NCBI GenBank assembly: GCA_031266075.1 | Contig: JAISBS010000017.1 | Span: 1 to 38,076 of the forward strand | Source of the DNA: Treponema sp. | GTDB lineage: Bacteria > Spirochaetota > Spirochaetia > Treponematales > Breznakiellaceae | Reading direction: 5' to 3' | Length of the DNA stretch: 38,076 bases | Part shown: one piece after another, positions 16,263 to 23,564 of the stretch | Numbering within the stretch: position 1 is the stretch's first letter | How the letters are laid out: each line of letters begins with the position of its first letter | Translations under genes and position numbers: made by a program | The notes under the pieces: model-generated | What the model saw: the letters and a program-made list of their open reading frames with translations, nothing else | Told to the model about the DNA's origin: nothing | Databases searched by the model: none

Positions 16263-16993
16263 ATATCCTTGCCATTGATACGGCGTCTTCGATTTTGTCC
16301 CTCGCCCTGGGTACGGATACGGGCCGCTGGTATTTTGAAGCCGATGCGGGCCCGGGGCACTCGGAAATCCTTATGGACGGCATTGACCGGCTGATGAACA
16401 CTGCGGGCCTCAGTCCGGAAGGGCTGGACGGGACGGCCTGCCTCAAGGGGCCGGGATCTTTTACCGGCTTACGCATCGGCTTTGCCGCCGCCAAGGGGCT
16501 TGCCCTTTCCCTGGGAATCCCGCTGGCGGCGGTTCCCACACTGGACTGCATGGCCCGGCCCTTTTCCTGCTGGCCCGGCCTGGTTCTGCCCCTGCTGGAC
16601 GCAAAAAAACGCCGCTTCTTTACCGCCCTGTACCGGGGGGGCCGGCGGCTTTCGGACTACCTGGACGCCGGGCCAACGGAGATTATGGCGGCGGCGGCTC
16701 AGGCCCTGGCGGAGGCCCCGGCGGGAGAAGACCTGATCCTCCTTACCGGGCCGGACGCGGACCTGTTCAAACAACGGCTTGACGAAAACCCCGTCCCCGG
16801 CGGCCTGTCCCCGGCCTTTTCCGAAGAAAAAATCCGCCTGAACCCGGAATTCCGCTCCGGATGCGCCGGATCCTTATTGGAGATTGCAAAAACAAGTAAT
16901 ATGTTTGATAATGATACTGTCGGAACTGTTTTTTCCGGCCCCGAATACCTGAGGAAAAGCGATGCGGAGTTGTTGTTTCGTTTCGATCAATAG
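16259..16993 (+). CDS. tsaB: tRNA t6A biosynthesis protein TsaB
   Basis: The 244-residue protein begins with GTG (16259) overlapping the tsaE stop. The ASKHA-fold N terminus (ILAIDTASSILSLALG) and the conserved GPGSFTGLRIGFAAAKGLA region identify TsaB, the non-catalytic partner of TsaD in t6A synthesis. The C-terminal half is variable, as usual. The gene is part of the flagellar/second-messenger run, ten bases before the HD-GYP gene. Confidence 0.93.
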   Translation: MNILAIDTASSILSLALGTDTGRWYFEADAGPGHSEILMDGIDRLMNTAGLSPEGLDGTACLKGPGSFTGLRIGFAAAKGLALSLGIPLAAVPTLDCMARPFSCWPGLVLPLLDAKKRRFFTALYRGGRRLSDYLDAGPTEIMAAAAQALAEAPAGEDLILLTGPDADLFKQRLDENPVPGGLSPAFSEEKIRLNPEFRSGCAGSLLEIAKTSNMFDNDTVGTVFSGPEYLRKSDAELLFRFDQ

Positions 16994-17002
16994 AGTTGGA
17001 GC

Positions 17003-18082
17003 ATGATGGCCGGCACAGACAAGGATATTGATGCATTAGAAGAAATCGAACCTCTGGAAGTCCTTGATCTTGATGAAGACGAGGCCGCCGGGGAAGACGT
17101 GCCGTCAAAATATTTTTCATCCTCCCTCAATCCCTTTTCAAACAGCGTGTTCCCCGTGTTGTTTCTCGACAAAAAATTAAAGATTATTTACGCCAACCCG
17201 GCCTGCGAAAACCTTTTTACCGGATTTTTTAACCTGTCGGGCAACTATTTTATCGATGTCTTTGGCCGGGCCTTCGAGATGGAAGACATCCGCAAAATCC
17301 GGGAAACTATTCTGTCCGGGGAAAGCGGTTACTCCTGGAAGGGAGAGGCCCGGATCAAGAGCCGGGACATGGTAACGGTCCAGACCAGGGTCTACCTGTT
17401 CCCCGCGGAGCTGAACATCAAGGAGCCGAGGGAATTTGTGGTTATGTTTGATGACGTAACCGAGGAAAACAAGCGGCTCCTCAGGACGGTCTTCCTGAGC
17501 TTGCTGGAGGCTTCAAAGCTCAAAGACAACGATACGGGCAAACATATCAGCCGGGTCAATTATTATTCAAAGCGGCTGGCGGAGGAACTGTACCGGGGCA
17601 AAGACGAAAAGTACAAACGGATTGACGCGGACTTTATCGACAATATCGGTTTTCTGGCCTCCATGCACGACGTGGGGAAGATCGGCACCCCTGACGATAT
17701 TTTGAACAAGGAAGGCCCCCTGTCGGATTGGGAATGGACGGTGATGCGGGAGCATACCAAAAACGGCGCCTTCATCCTTTCCACCTACCCCAATCCCATG
17801 GCCAAGGAGATCGCCCTTTCCCACCATGAACGCTGGGACGGCTCCGGCTATCCCTTCCAGCTTGAACAGGAGATGATCCCCCTGGCGGCCCGGATCGTAA
17901 CCATCGCCGACGTATACGATGCCCTGCGGATGGAACGGAGCTACAAGCCCGCCCTGAGCCATGAATTGACGATGGCCAAAATGCTGGAAGGCCGGGCCGT
18001 TCATTTTGACCCCTCCCTCCTGGATGTGTTTATGCGGATTTCCGGGGACTTTGAAGCAATTTACGAAGCAAACAAAGATTAG
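17003..18082 (+). CDS. PAS-HD-GYP protein, probable c-di-GMP phosphodiesterase
   Basis: The 359-residue soluble protein has an acidic N terminus, a PAS-like domain (about residues 45-155) and an HD-GYP domain (160-345). The HD-GYP signature is complete: HD at 222-223 in MHDVGKIGTP, His251, HHERWDGSGYP at 274-284 and IADVYDAL with Asp303. Such proteins hydrolyse c-di-GMP, here under control of a ligand or redox signal in the PAS domain. With the PilZ receptor three genes upstream it completes a local c-di-GMP circuit. GGAG (16998-17001) is very close to ATG 17003, so ATG 17006 is an alternative start. Confidence 0.88.
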   Translation: MMAGTDKDIDALEEIEPLEVLDLDEDEAAGEDVPSKYFSSSLNPFSNSVFPVLFLDKKLKIIYANPACENLFTGFFNLSGNYFIDVFGRAFEMEDIRKIRETILSGESGYSWKGEARIKSRDMVTVQTRVYLFPAELNIKEPREFVVMFDDVTEENKRLLRTVFLSLLEASKLKDNDTGKHISRVNYYSKRLAEELYRGKDEKYKRIDADFIDNIGFLASMHDVGKIGTPDDILNKEGPLSDWEWTVMREHTKNGAFILSTYPNPMAKEIALSHHERWDGSGYPFQLEQEMIPLAARIVTIADVYDALRMERSYKPALSHELTMAKMLEGRAVHFDPSLLDVFMRISGDFEAIYEANKD

Positions 18083-18121
18083 GGAAGCTCCGGAAACCCC
18101 GGTTGGTCTTCAGCGCTTCCC
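18082..18121. terminator. Hairpin between the convergent HD-GYP and csrA genes
   Basis: GGGAAGC (18082-18088) pairs with GCTTCCC (18115-18121). The loop carries GGAAACCCCGGTTGG (18092-18106), the reverse complement of a stretch in the 18900-18938 hairpin. No T run follows, so a bidirectional terminator role is likely but not certain. Confidence 0.5.
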
Positions 18122-18132
18122 ATTCGCGGTTT

Positions 18133-18366
18133 TTACAGCGGTTCCCGCTCGGCGCCAAAATCCATTTCGGGGAATACCGGGGTGGACTCGGCGGCGGCTT
18201 TGTTTTCCGCCATAATGGCGTCAAAAACTTCCTGTCTGAAAACTTTTACGTCCCTGGGGGCGTCCACCCCCAGCCGCACCTGATCCCCCCGGACTTCTAT
18301 GACGGAAACGGAAACATTGTCCCCGATCATGATTTTTTCGTTGACCTTTCGGGATAAAATCAGCAT
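18133..18366 (-). CDS. csrA: Carbon storage regulator / translational repressor CsrA
   Basis: The 77-residue protein begins [18 protein letters not shown] and carries the RNA-contacting residues Leu4 and Arg44 (VFRQEV). CsrA dimers bind GGA motifs in mRNA leaders; in Bacillus and spirochetes flagellin mRNA is the main target, relieved by FliW. The fliW stop and csrA start overlap by one base (TGATG). The tail beyond residue 55 is longer than in minimal CsrA and acidic. Confidence 0.96.
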   Translation of the reverse strand: MLILSRKVNEKIMIGDNVSVSVIEVRGDQVRLGVDAPRDVKVFRQEVFDAIMAENKAAAESTPVFPEMDFGAEREPL

Positions 18367-18809
18367 CAGGCGTTCCTTACCGAGGCGAGTTCCGCCATGA
18401 TGTCGTGTTTGGTTTTCCAGCGGGGGTCCACCAGAACCGCCTGTTTGCCCGTCCGGGTGTCCCGGTTGATGATCAGGGGCCCCTGTAAATTGGCGGTCAT
18501 GGGGCCGCCGTCCCCGGGAATGGTAACGATGGAAAAAATCAGGGCCTTTTCCGGGGAATCGACGCCGATGTCCGCCAGATCCTCGTTTTTAATGTCAACC
18601 TCGTAATCGGGCCGGAAGAGAAAAGGGTTTATCAGGATAAAGGCCACGGCCTCTGAGTCCGCGGACTGGAGCCAGTAAAAGGGCTGCCGTTCCGCGTCGA
18701 GAAGTACATAGTCCCTGCACGTTTCAAAGCCAAAGAGCCCCCGGGGAAAGGTAATTTTCTGCCGGGAGTCTACATCAATAAGGCCATAGGCCTTGGTCGC
18801 AACCTTCAC
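18366..18809 (-). CDS. fliW: Flagellar assembly factor FliW (CsrA antagonist)
   Basis: The 147-residue protein shows FliW features: [17 protein letters not shown] near the N terminus, [17 protein letters not shown], and the C-terminal [19 protein letters not shown]. FliW binds flagellin and CsrA alternately, linking flagellin level to its translation. The start is GTG 18809 with AGGA upstream. It is co-transcribed with csrA. An AT-rich inverted repeat and a strong hairpin separate it from flgL. Confidence 0.95.
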   Translation of the reverse strand: MKVATKAYGLIDVDSRQKITFPRGLFGFETCRDYVLLDAERQPFYWLQSADSEAVAFILINPFLFRPDYEVDIKNEDLADIGVDSPEKALIFSIVTIPGDGGPMTANLQGPLIINRDTRTGKQAVLVDPRWKTKHDIMAELASVRNA

Positions 18810-18841
18810 AATCCGTTCCTGCCTTGCCTGTCGTACTCTAT

Positions 18842-18897
18842 GAAGAAAATTGCATTTGCGTAATTCGTTATATAATAAGAAATTAGCAATTTTCTTC
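18842..18897. repeat. 12-bp inverted repeat upstream of fliW
   Basis: GAAGAAAATTGC (18842-18853) and GCAATTTTCTTC (18886-18897) are perfect inverted copies flanking 32 AT-rich bases that stand out from the GC-rich surroundings. It may house the fliW promoter or bind a regulator. Confidence 0.6.
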
Positions 18898-18899
18898 GA

Positions 18900-18938
18900 G
18901 GAACCTCTGGAAACCCAACCGGGGTTTCCAGAGGTTCC
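18900..18938. repeat. 17-bp perfect hairpin, AACCG-loop family copy 2
   Basis: The arms at 18900-18916 and 18922-18938 are perfectly complementary over 17 bp, with loop AACCG. It lies 17 bases past the flgL stop on the minus strand, between flgL and fliW. No T run follows, so it is better viewed as an mRNA-processing or stability element or a dispersed repeat than a standard terminator. Confidence 0.75.
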
Positions 18939-18955
18939 CTCTATTTATACCAGAG

Positions 18956-20218
18956 TTACCGGAGAAAATCCAGCAGAGTCGGCGGGAGGATCCGGGCCGC
19001 GGTTTGCAGGGATGCCCGGTGGGCAAAATCCATCTGTTTAAGTTCCAGTACCGCGGTGGAAAAATCAAGACCTGATTCCCGGCCAAGGCTTTCGGTTACA
19101 TCGGGAATCTCCTGGTTCAGCCGGGCCCAGGCCATTTCCGCCCGCTCCTGCCGGCTGCCCACTTCCGCAATCCGGGCCTGAATATTGCCCATCGCCAGAT
19201 CCATGCCGCCAATACCTTGGCTTCCCACAAATTCATGATCCCCCCGGTACAGGGCGTCCCGGACGCGGATCACCATGTCAAAGACGGAGCCGCCATAGAC
19301 CCGGGCGGAATTGCTCCAGTTGGGGGCGTTGGTTTCGGCGTTTCCCCGGATGATCCCCAGGTCCTGCAAAACCCGGGAGGGGCCGCCGGGCCCGTCCTGC
19401 CGGTCTTCGGCCCGGATCAGGTGGGCGCTGGTTCCCTCCAGCGCAAGGCCCCGGGTTTCGGGGTCGATATAGGCCTTGACCGGCGCGGGGGATTCGTTGA
19501 TCCGCGCCGTAATGGCGTGGATCGTATCGCCGGGGTTGACGGTTATTTCCACTCCGTCCAGGTAAAAGGAGCCGCCCTGTTCTACCCGGTAATCGCTGGC
19601 GTCCACGGTGGAGAGGATTTGCATTTTCTCCGCCCAGAAAGCTTCGCCGCCGCCGATGTCCAGTTCCGTATAGGTTCCTTCGGAAATTTCCGTTTTCCGG
19701 GAGGCTCCGGCGCCCCGGTATTCCACCCGGACGACCATATTTTCTTCGCCCCCGGCAACCCTTCCCTCCACCAGCCGGAAGGGTTCGGTAAAGGACTTGT
19801 CCCCGGCGAAAATCTGTTTACCGTCCTGTCCGGTGGCGTTGGCCAGGGCCGCCAGTTCCTTGAGCAGTTCATTGACCTCGGCGGCCATATTTTTCATGTC
19901 CTCAGGCCCGTAGACGCCGTTGGCCCCCTGGACGGAAAGTTCCCGGATCCGCTGAAGCGCCGCGTTGACCTCGTTCAGGTAGCTGTAGGTTTCATTAAAA
20001 CGGCCCCGGGCGTAGAGGGTGTTTTTTTCAAACCGTTCAAGCCGGGCCAGGTATGATTCATAACGAACCGCGTGGGAAGCCGCCAGCGGGTCGTCCCGGA
20101 GTTCCCGGATCCGGTTCTGGCTGGAGATTTTCGACTGAATGTTGGACAGCCCTTCTTCCTGCCGTCTGAGGTAATATTGAACATCCATGTTCGGCATATC
20201 GGTTGATACTCGGCGCAT
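18956..20218 (-). CDS. flgL: Flagellar hook-filament junction protein FlgL
   Basis: The 420-residue protein has flagellin-like ends: RRVSTDMPNMDVQYYLRRQE at the start, RIRELSVQGANGVYGPEDM and a C-terminal ELKQMDFAHRASLQTAARI that ends in DFLR. FlgL (HAP3) joins the hook to the filament. Family members are usually about 300-420 residues; this one is at the long end with a strand-rich centre. AGGAGG lies seven bases before ATG 20218. It is third in flgN-flgK-flgL-fliW-csrA. Confidence 0.94.
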   Translation of the reverse strand: MRRVSTDMPNMDVQYYLRRQEEGLSNIQSKISSQNRIRELRDDPLAASHAVRYESYLARLERFEKNTLYARGRFNETYSYLNEVNAALQRIRELSVQGANGVYGPEDMKNMAAEVNELLKELAALANATGQDGKQIFAGDKSFTEPFRLVEGRVAGGEENMVVRVEYRGAGASRKTEISEGTYTELDIGGGEAFWAEKMQILSTVDASDYRVEQGGSFYLDGVEITVNPGDTIHAITARINESPAPVKAYIDPETRGLALEGTSAHLIRAEDRQDGPGGPSRVLQDLGIIRGNAETNAPNWSNSARVYGGSVFDMVIRVRDALYRGDHEFVGSQGIGGMDLAMGNIQARIAEVGSRQERAEMAWARLNQEIPDVTESLGRESGLDFSTAVLELKQMDFAHRASLQTAARILPPTLLDFLR

Positions 20219-20267
20219 ATACGCTCCTCCTTGGTCTTTTCTTTTTAGGCGAAGGGCAACAGGCCCG

Positions 20268-22157
20268 TTACACGCCCATCCGGTTGATCAGGGTGTCCAG
20301 CATGGAATTCACCGTGGTGATAAACCGGGCCGCCGCGGCATAACCGTGCTGGTATTTGATCATGTTGGACAATTCTTCGTCCACATTGACCCCGGAAATC
20401 GATTCCCGCATATCGTAAAGCTGTTTCATCGTGTCGTTTTCCGTCTTTAACTGCCGTTCGCTCTGTTCCCCCAAAAGGCCAATCCGGCCCACGGCATCGG
20501 CGAAGTAGTCGTCAAAGGTTCCGAGCCGGCCCACCATGACGGGGGCGTAGCGGAGCAGGGCAATGGCTGCCGCGGCGTCGCCGTTCCCCGGATTGGCGGC
20601 CCGTCCGTTTTCCCCAAAGCCCGCGGCCACCGCGGAGGGGTCTTTGACCAGCGCGGGGTTCACTTCGATCCAGCCGGAGGGATGGGCAATGGGGGCCAGC
20701 GCGTAATTCAGTGCCCCGCCCCGCAGCCCTTCCACCGCGTCCGCTCCGCCCCAGTCGTAGGCCCCTTCGGGCCCCTGGGCGTTCAGCATCCCCGCATAGC
20801 CCGTAAGGAAATAACCTGAATCTTCCATATGGCGAATCACAAAGTCGGGGTTTACCCGGACGCCGTTGACCGGCGCCGCGGTGGTTCCCTTGAGGGACAA
20901 CATTCCGTCCCGGTTCAGCCGGGCCGTTACTTCCGCGCCGGAATTGTTGATCCGGGTGATTATATCGGTTACGGTGTCGGTGGGATAATAGGGGATGTCA
21001 ATGTTCCCCCCCGAAGCGGAAAGGGTTATAACCCCTTCGATCCCCACCTGTGCCTGGGGCTCCAGCGCATTGACGCCGTTGATCCGGTAGATGTAGCTGG
21101 AATCAAAGGCCCCGTCGCCGTCCCGGTCGTAGTTGCCGTTGACATTGGTAACAAAGGGGTATTCGGAAAAGAAGTTGTTGCCCCGGACGCCGTTGGCGCC
21201 GTAGCCATCCCGGTGAATTTCGTTCACCAAATCGACAAAATTCATGGTCATATTGTCTAGTGTCTGGATTTCATCGACAATGGTTTTATCCCGAATATCC
21301 AAAAGGGCCGCGAGGCTCCCGTCCCGGAACTGTACGTCCTGTCCGGTTTCCTCCCAGGTGATCCGGACATAGCCTTCGGTGTCAATGCCCCGGTCCGTGC
21401 TGAACTGGCGGCCAATGTGCCCCTGCACCAGAATCAGCCCGGCGGTATGAACCATAAATTCGTCCGGATCCCGCTGGTCAACCGTGATGTCGATGATGGA
21501 CGAAAGTTTGTCCACCAGCAGATCCCGGCGATCCATGAGATCGTTGGGGTTGTCGCCCTGGGCTTTGATCTTCTGGATGTCCTGGTTCAATCCCGCAATC
21601 TGGGTGGACAGGTAGTTGACCCGCTGCACCGTCAGTTGAATATCCTCATCGGCCTGAACCTGAAGCCGTTTGAGTTCCTGATAGCGCCCGTGGATGCCGT
21701 CGATCAGGGTTTTGCCCCGTTCCAGTACGGCGGTCCGGGGGGCGGCGTCGGCGGGGTATATCGAAAGTTCCTGCCAGGCGTCCCAGAAGGCGTCCATCTT
21801 GCTCCTGATGGAATTTTGCCCCGGTTCAAGATATATCTGATCCATCCGGCGGAGGTAGGGGTCCCGGGCGGCCCAGTATCCTTCCGAGGAAGCCTGGGCG
21901 ACAATCTGCTTGTCCAGAAGCTGGTCCCGGATCCGCTCGATCCGCTCCACCACCACGCCCTGCCCTATCTGGCCGGGGGTTTCTTCCCGGTTCAGACCCG
22001 GCAGGTAGATGGGCTCGAAGGGCGTAAATTCAACCCGCTGCCGGGAATACCCCGGAGTGGAGGCGTTGGTCAGGTTATGGCCCGTGGTGTTCAGGGCCTG
22101 TTGATGGGCCTGCACCCCCCGTTTTCCGATTTCAATTCCCTGAAAGGTTGAAGTCAT
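20268..22157 (-). CDS. flgK: Flagellar hook-associated protein FlgK
   Basis: The 629-residue protein shows the FlgK start MTSTFQGIEIGKRGVQAHQQ, the NLTNASTPGYSRQRV motif, and the C-terminal SGVNVDEELSNMIKYQHGYA-type helix with FITTVNSMLDTLI. FlgK (HAP1) is the first junction protein on the hook. Residues 344-352 read DRDGDGAFD, a calcium-binding-loop pattern in the variable central domain. AAGGAG lies eight bases before ATG 22157, which is 18 bases after flgN. Confidence 0.96.
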   Translation of the reverse strand: MTSTFQGIEIGKRGVQAHQQALNTTGHNLTNASTPGYSRQRVEFTPFEPIYLPGLNREETPGQIGQGVVVERIERIRDQLLDKQIVAQASSEGYWAARDPYLRRMDQIYLEPGQNSIRSKMDAFWDAWQELSIYPADAAPRTAVLERGKTLIDGIHGRYQELKRLQVQADEDIQLTVQRVNYLSTQIAGLNQDIQKIKAQGDNPNDLMDRRDLLVDKLSSIIDITVDQRDPDEFMVHTAGLILVQGHIGRQFSTDRGIDTEGYVRITWEETGQDVQFRDGSLAALLDIRDKTIVDEIQTLDNMTMNFVDLVNEIHRDGYGANGVRGNNFFSEYPFVTNVNGNYDRDGDGAFDSSYIYRINGVNALEPQAQVGIEGVITLSASGGNIDIPYYPTDTVTDIITRINNSGAEVTARLNRDGMLSLKGTTAAPVNGVRVNPDFVIRHMEDSGYFLTGYAGMLNAQGPEGAYDWGGADAVEGLRGGALNYALAPIAHPSGWIEVNPALVKDPSAVAAGFGENGRAANPGNGDAAAAIALLRYAPVMVGRLGTFDDYFADAVGRIGLLGEQSERQLKTENDTMKQLYDMRESISGVNVDEELSNMIKYQHGYAAAARFITTVNSMLDTLINRMGV

Positions 22158-22175
22158 TTATATTACTCCTTTTTC

Positions 22176-22682
22176 TCAGAAACGGTGGTTCAGCACCACG
22201 CTCCGCATATCCGGGGCCGATTGGGTTCCCTGATGGGTATACAGCCGCCCGGCCCGCTCGGGAAAGGCCGCTTCCAGAAATCCGGCCATCATGTTTTTGG
22301 CGCCGGCGAGGTATGTTACCAGCGCTTCATTGGTCATGCGGATCCGCATGGTTTCAAATTTCAGGGCCCGGTACATTCTGGCCAATTCGTCCCGCAGTTC
22401 CGGGGAAAAACAGGAAACCAGCGCGTAAAAACGCCGTTTTTCATCCCCCTGGCCGCCCGCCGCGCCCATTTCGGCCAGGAGCCCCACCCGTTCGGCTTCC
22501 AGCGCCTCAAATTCAAAGCCCAGCCCGTTGAGGGCCTGATTGTGGGCCTCAAAGTCCGTCCATTCCCGGCCCGAAACGGCCTGCCGGATGATGGTTTGCA
22601 GGGCGCCGATCTTTTTCAGAACCTCTATTTCCCGGCCCAGAATGAGGATGCATTGTTCATAAAACTGTTTTTCGTTTTTCAT
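22176..22682 (-). CDS. flgN: FlgN-like export chaperone
   Basis: The 168-residue, wholly helical protein precedes flgK, the usual place of FlgN, the cytoplasmic chaperone for FlgK and FlgL. The pattern EIEVLKKIGALQTIIRQAV followed by a hydrophobic heptad region fits the FlgN family, whose sequence is weakly conserved, so context carries much of the call. AGAGG lies six bases before ATG 22682. The ending SVVLNHRF is unstructured. Confidence 0.75.
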   Translation of the reverse strand: MKNEKQFYEQCILILGREIEVLKKIGALQTIIRQAVSGREWTDFEAHNQALNGLGFEFEALEAERVGLLAEMGAAGGQGDEKRRFYALVSCFSPELRDELARMYRALKFETMRIRMTNEALVTYLAGAKNMMAGFLEAAFPERAGRLYTHQGTQSAPDMRSVVLNHRF

Positions 22683-22699
22683 ACCATACCTCTTTTCAA

Positions 22700-22728
22700 A
22701 TATCGGAGGTTTTCCCTTGAGGACTTAG
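22700..22728 (-). promoter_or_regulatory. Possible sigma-28-like promoter of flgN-flgK-flgL
   Basis: On the minus strand TCCGATAT (22707-22700) matches six of eight positions of the FliA -10 element GCCGATAA. CTAAGTCC (22728-22721) offers only the AAGT core of the -35, at 13-base spacing. Confidence 0.4.
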
Positions 22729-22823
22729 GTTTTTGAACCAGTTTTCTGGTTTGAGCCGCCGGTTTTCGTACCGGTTTTTCGGCGGGCGACACGGTTTTCG
22801 GCGACAGGTTTTCGGCGGGCGGG

Positions 22824-22852
22824 TTGACAATTTCCCCGTATTTTGCCATAGT
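22824..22852 (+). promoter_or_regulatory. Promoter of the tRNA-His cluster
   Basis: TTGACA (22824-22829), a 17-base spacer and CATAGT (22847-22852) lie 18 bases upstream of tRNA-His. Confidence 0.75.
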
Positions 22853-22870
22853 AAAAAACGTCCGTTTGAT

Positions 22871-22943
22871 GGTGGATGTAGCTCAGTGGTAGAGTCCCAG
22901 ATTGTGGATCTGGTCGTCGCGGGTTCGAGCCCCGTCATCCACC
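22871..22943 (+). tRNA. tRNA-His (anticodon GTG)
   Basis: The acceptor GTGGATG (22872-22878) pairs with CATCCAC (22936-22942). G22871 opposite discriminator C22943 gives the extra G-1:C73 pair specific to tRNA-His. The anticodon GTG is at 22904-22906. CCA is not encoded. Confidence 0.95.
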
Positions 22944-22955
22944 CGGTCTCTGACT

Positions 22956-23029
22956 GCGTTCGTAGCTCACGTGGATAGAGCGACGGACTTCGAATCCGTA
23001 GGTAGCAGGTTCGAGTCCTGCCGGACGCA
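22956..23029 (+). tRNA. tRNA-Arg (anticodon TCG)
   Basis: GCGTTCG (22956-22962) pairs with CGGACGC (23022-23028) with one G-T pair; discriminator A at 23029. The anticodon TCG is at 22990-22992. It lies 12 bases after tRNA-His. Confidence 0.95.
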
Positions 23030-23030
23030 T

Positions 23031-23055
23031 GACAAAAATCCCCGGGATTTTTGTC
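23031..23055. terminator. Perfect 12-bp hairpin between tRNA-Arg and tRNA-Lys
   Basis: GACAAAAATCCC (23031-23042) and GGGATTTTTGTC (23044-23055) are perfectly complementary around a single C. The T run is part of the descending arm. It probably ends or processes the His-Arg transcript. Confidence 0.6.
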
Positions 23056-23065
23056 AATAACACAC

Positions 23066-23138
23066 GGGCCGCTAGCTCAGTTGGTAGAGCAGCAGACTCT
23101 TAATCTGCGGGTCGAAGGTTCGATCCCTTCGCGGCTCA
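23066..23138 (+). tRNA. tRNA-Lys (anticodon CTT)
   Basis: GGGCCGC (23066-23072) pairs with GCGGCTC (23131-23137), discriminator A at 23138. The anticodon CTT is at 23099-23101 inside the loop CTCTTAA. CCA is not encoded. Confidence 0.95.
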
Positions 23139-23164
23139 AATGCACGCATACAACCTCAATCTAC

Positions 23165-23194
23165 TTGACAAAGAACTATCTTGTTTTGTAGACT
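23165..23194 (+). promoter_or_regulatory. Promoter upstream of tRNA-Gly
   Basis: TTGACA (23165-23170), an 18-base spacer and TAGACT (23189-23194). These elements are embedded in an imperfect inverted repeat, CCTCAATCTAC (23154-23164) with GTAGACTGAGG (23188-23198), which may serve as tRNA-Lys terminator. Confidence 0.55.
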
Positions 23195-23200
23195 GAGGCT

Positions 23201-23227
23201 GTTCCGAAACAAACCGGGTTTTGGAAC
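23201..23227. repeat. AACCG-loop hairpin relative, copy 3
   Basis: GTTCCGAAAC (23201-23210) pairs with GTTTTGGAAC (23218-23227) with one G-T pair around AAACCGG. The segment AACCGGGTT and the following AACAAG match the copy at 3741-3765. Confidence 0.5.
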
Positions 23228-23271
23228 AAGCTCCGGTGAGTTGTTGCCGGAATGTGCAAAAACATGGTTTT

Positions 23272-23343
23272 GCGGGAATAGCTCAGTGGTAGAGCGCGAC
23301 CTTGCCAAGGTCGATGTCGCGGGTCCGACTCCCGTTTCCCGCT
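23272..23343 (+). tRNA. tRNA-Gly (anticodon GCC) with altered T-loop
   Basis: GCGGGAA (23272-23278) pairs with TTCCCGC (23336-23342), discriminator T at 23343; the anticodon GCC is in the loop TTGCCAA. The T-loop reads TCCGACT instead of TTCGACT, so the near-universal T (pseudouridine) at position 55 is C. All other arms look normal. Confidence 0.9.
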
Positions 23344-23354
23344 CTTAGTAACAA

Positions 23355-23388
23355 AGAGCCCGGAAGGTAACGCTTCCGGGCTCTTTTT
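23355..23388 (+). terminator. Rho-independent terminator after tRNA-Gly
   Basis: AGAGCCCGGAAG (23355-23366) pairs perfectly with CTTCCGGGCTCT (23373-23384), followed by further T to 23388. Confidence 0.9.
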
Positions 23389-23505
23389 ATGCCTGCGGGC
23401 CGGGGAGGACTTTTGTCGAGTACATCCGCGATTTCCGGACGCCGATAGCCGCTACGCCAAAGAATGTGCCGCCGCCAGAGGGAAACTCCTGTCCAACGGT
23501 TATGG

Positions 23506-23541
23506 AAACCCAACCGGGGTTTTTAGAGGTTCCCTATATCA
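23506..23541 (+). repeat. AACCG-loop hairpin, copy 4 (degenerate)
   Basis: AAACCC (23506-23511), loop AACCG and GGGTTT (23517-23522), continuing into AGAGGTTCCCT as in the 18900-18938 copy, whose left arm is lost here. It lies just upstream of the nucleotidyltransferase gene. The rest of the gap 23389-23564 holds nothing recognisable. Confidence 0.6.
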
Positions 23542-23564
23542 ATACCACTACGATGAGGATATTT

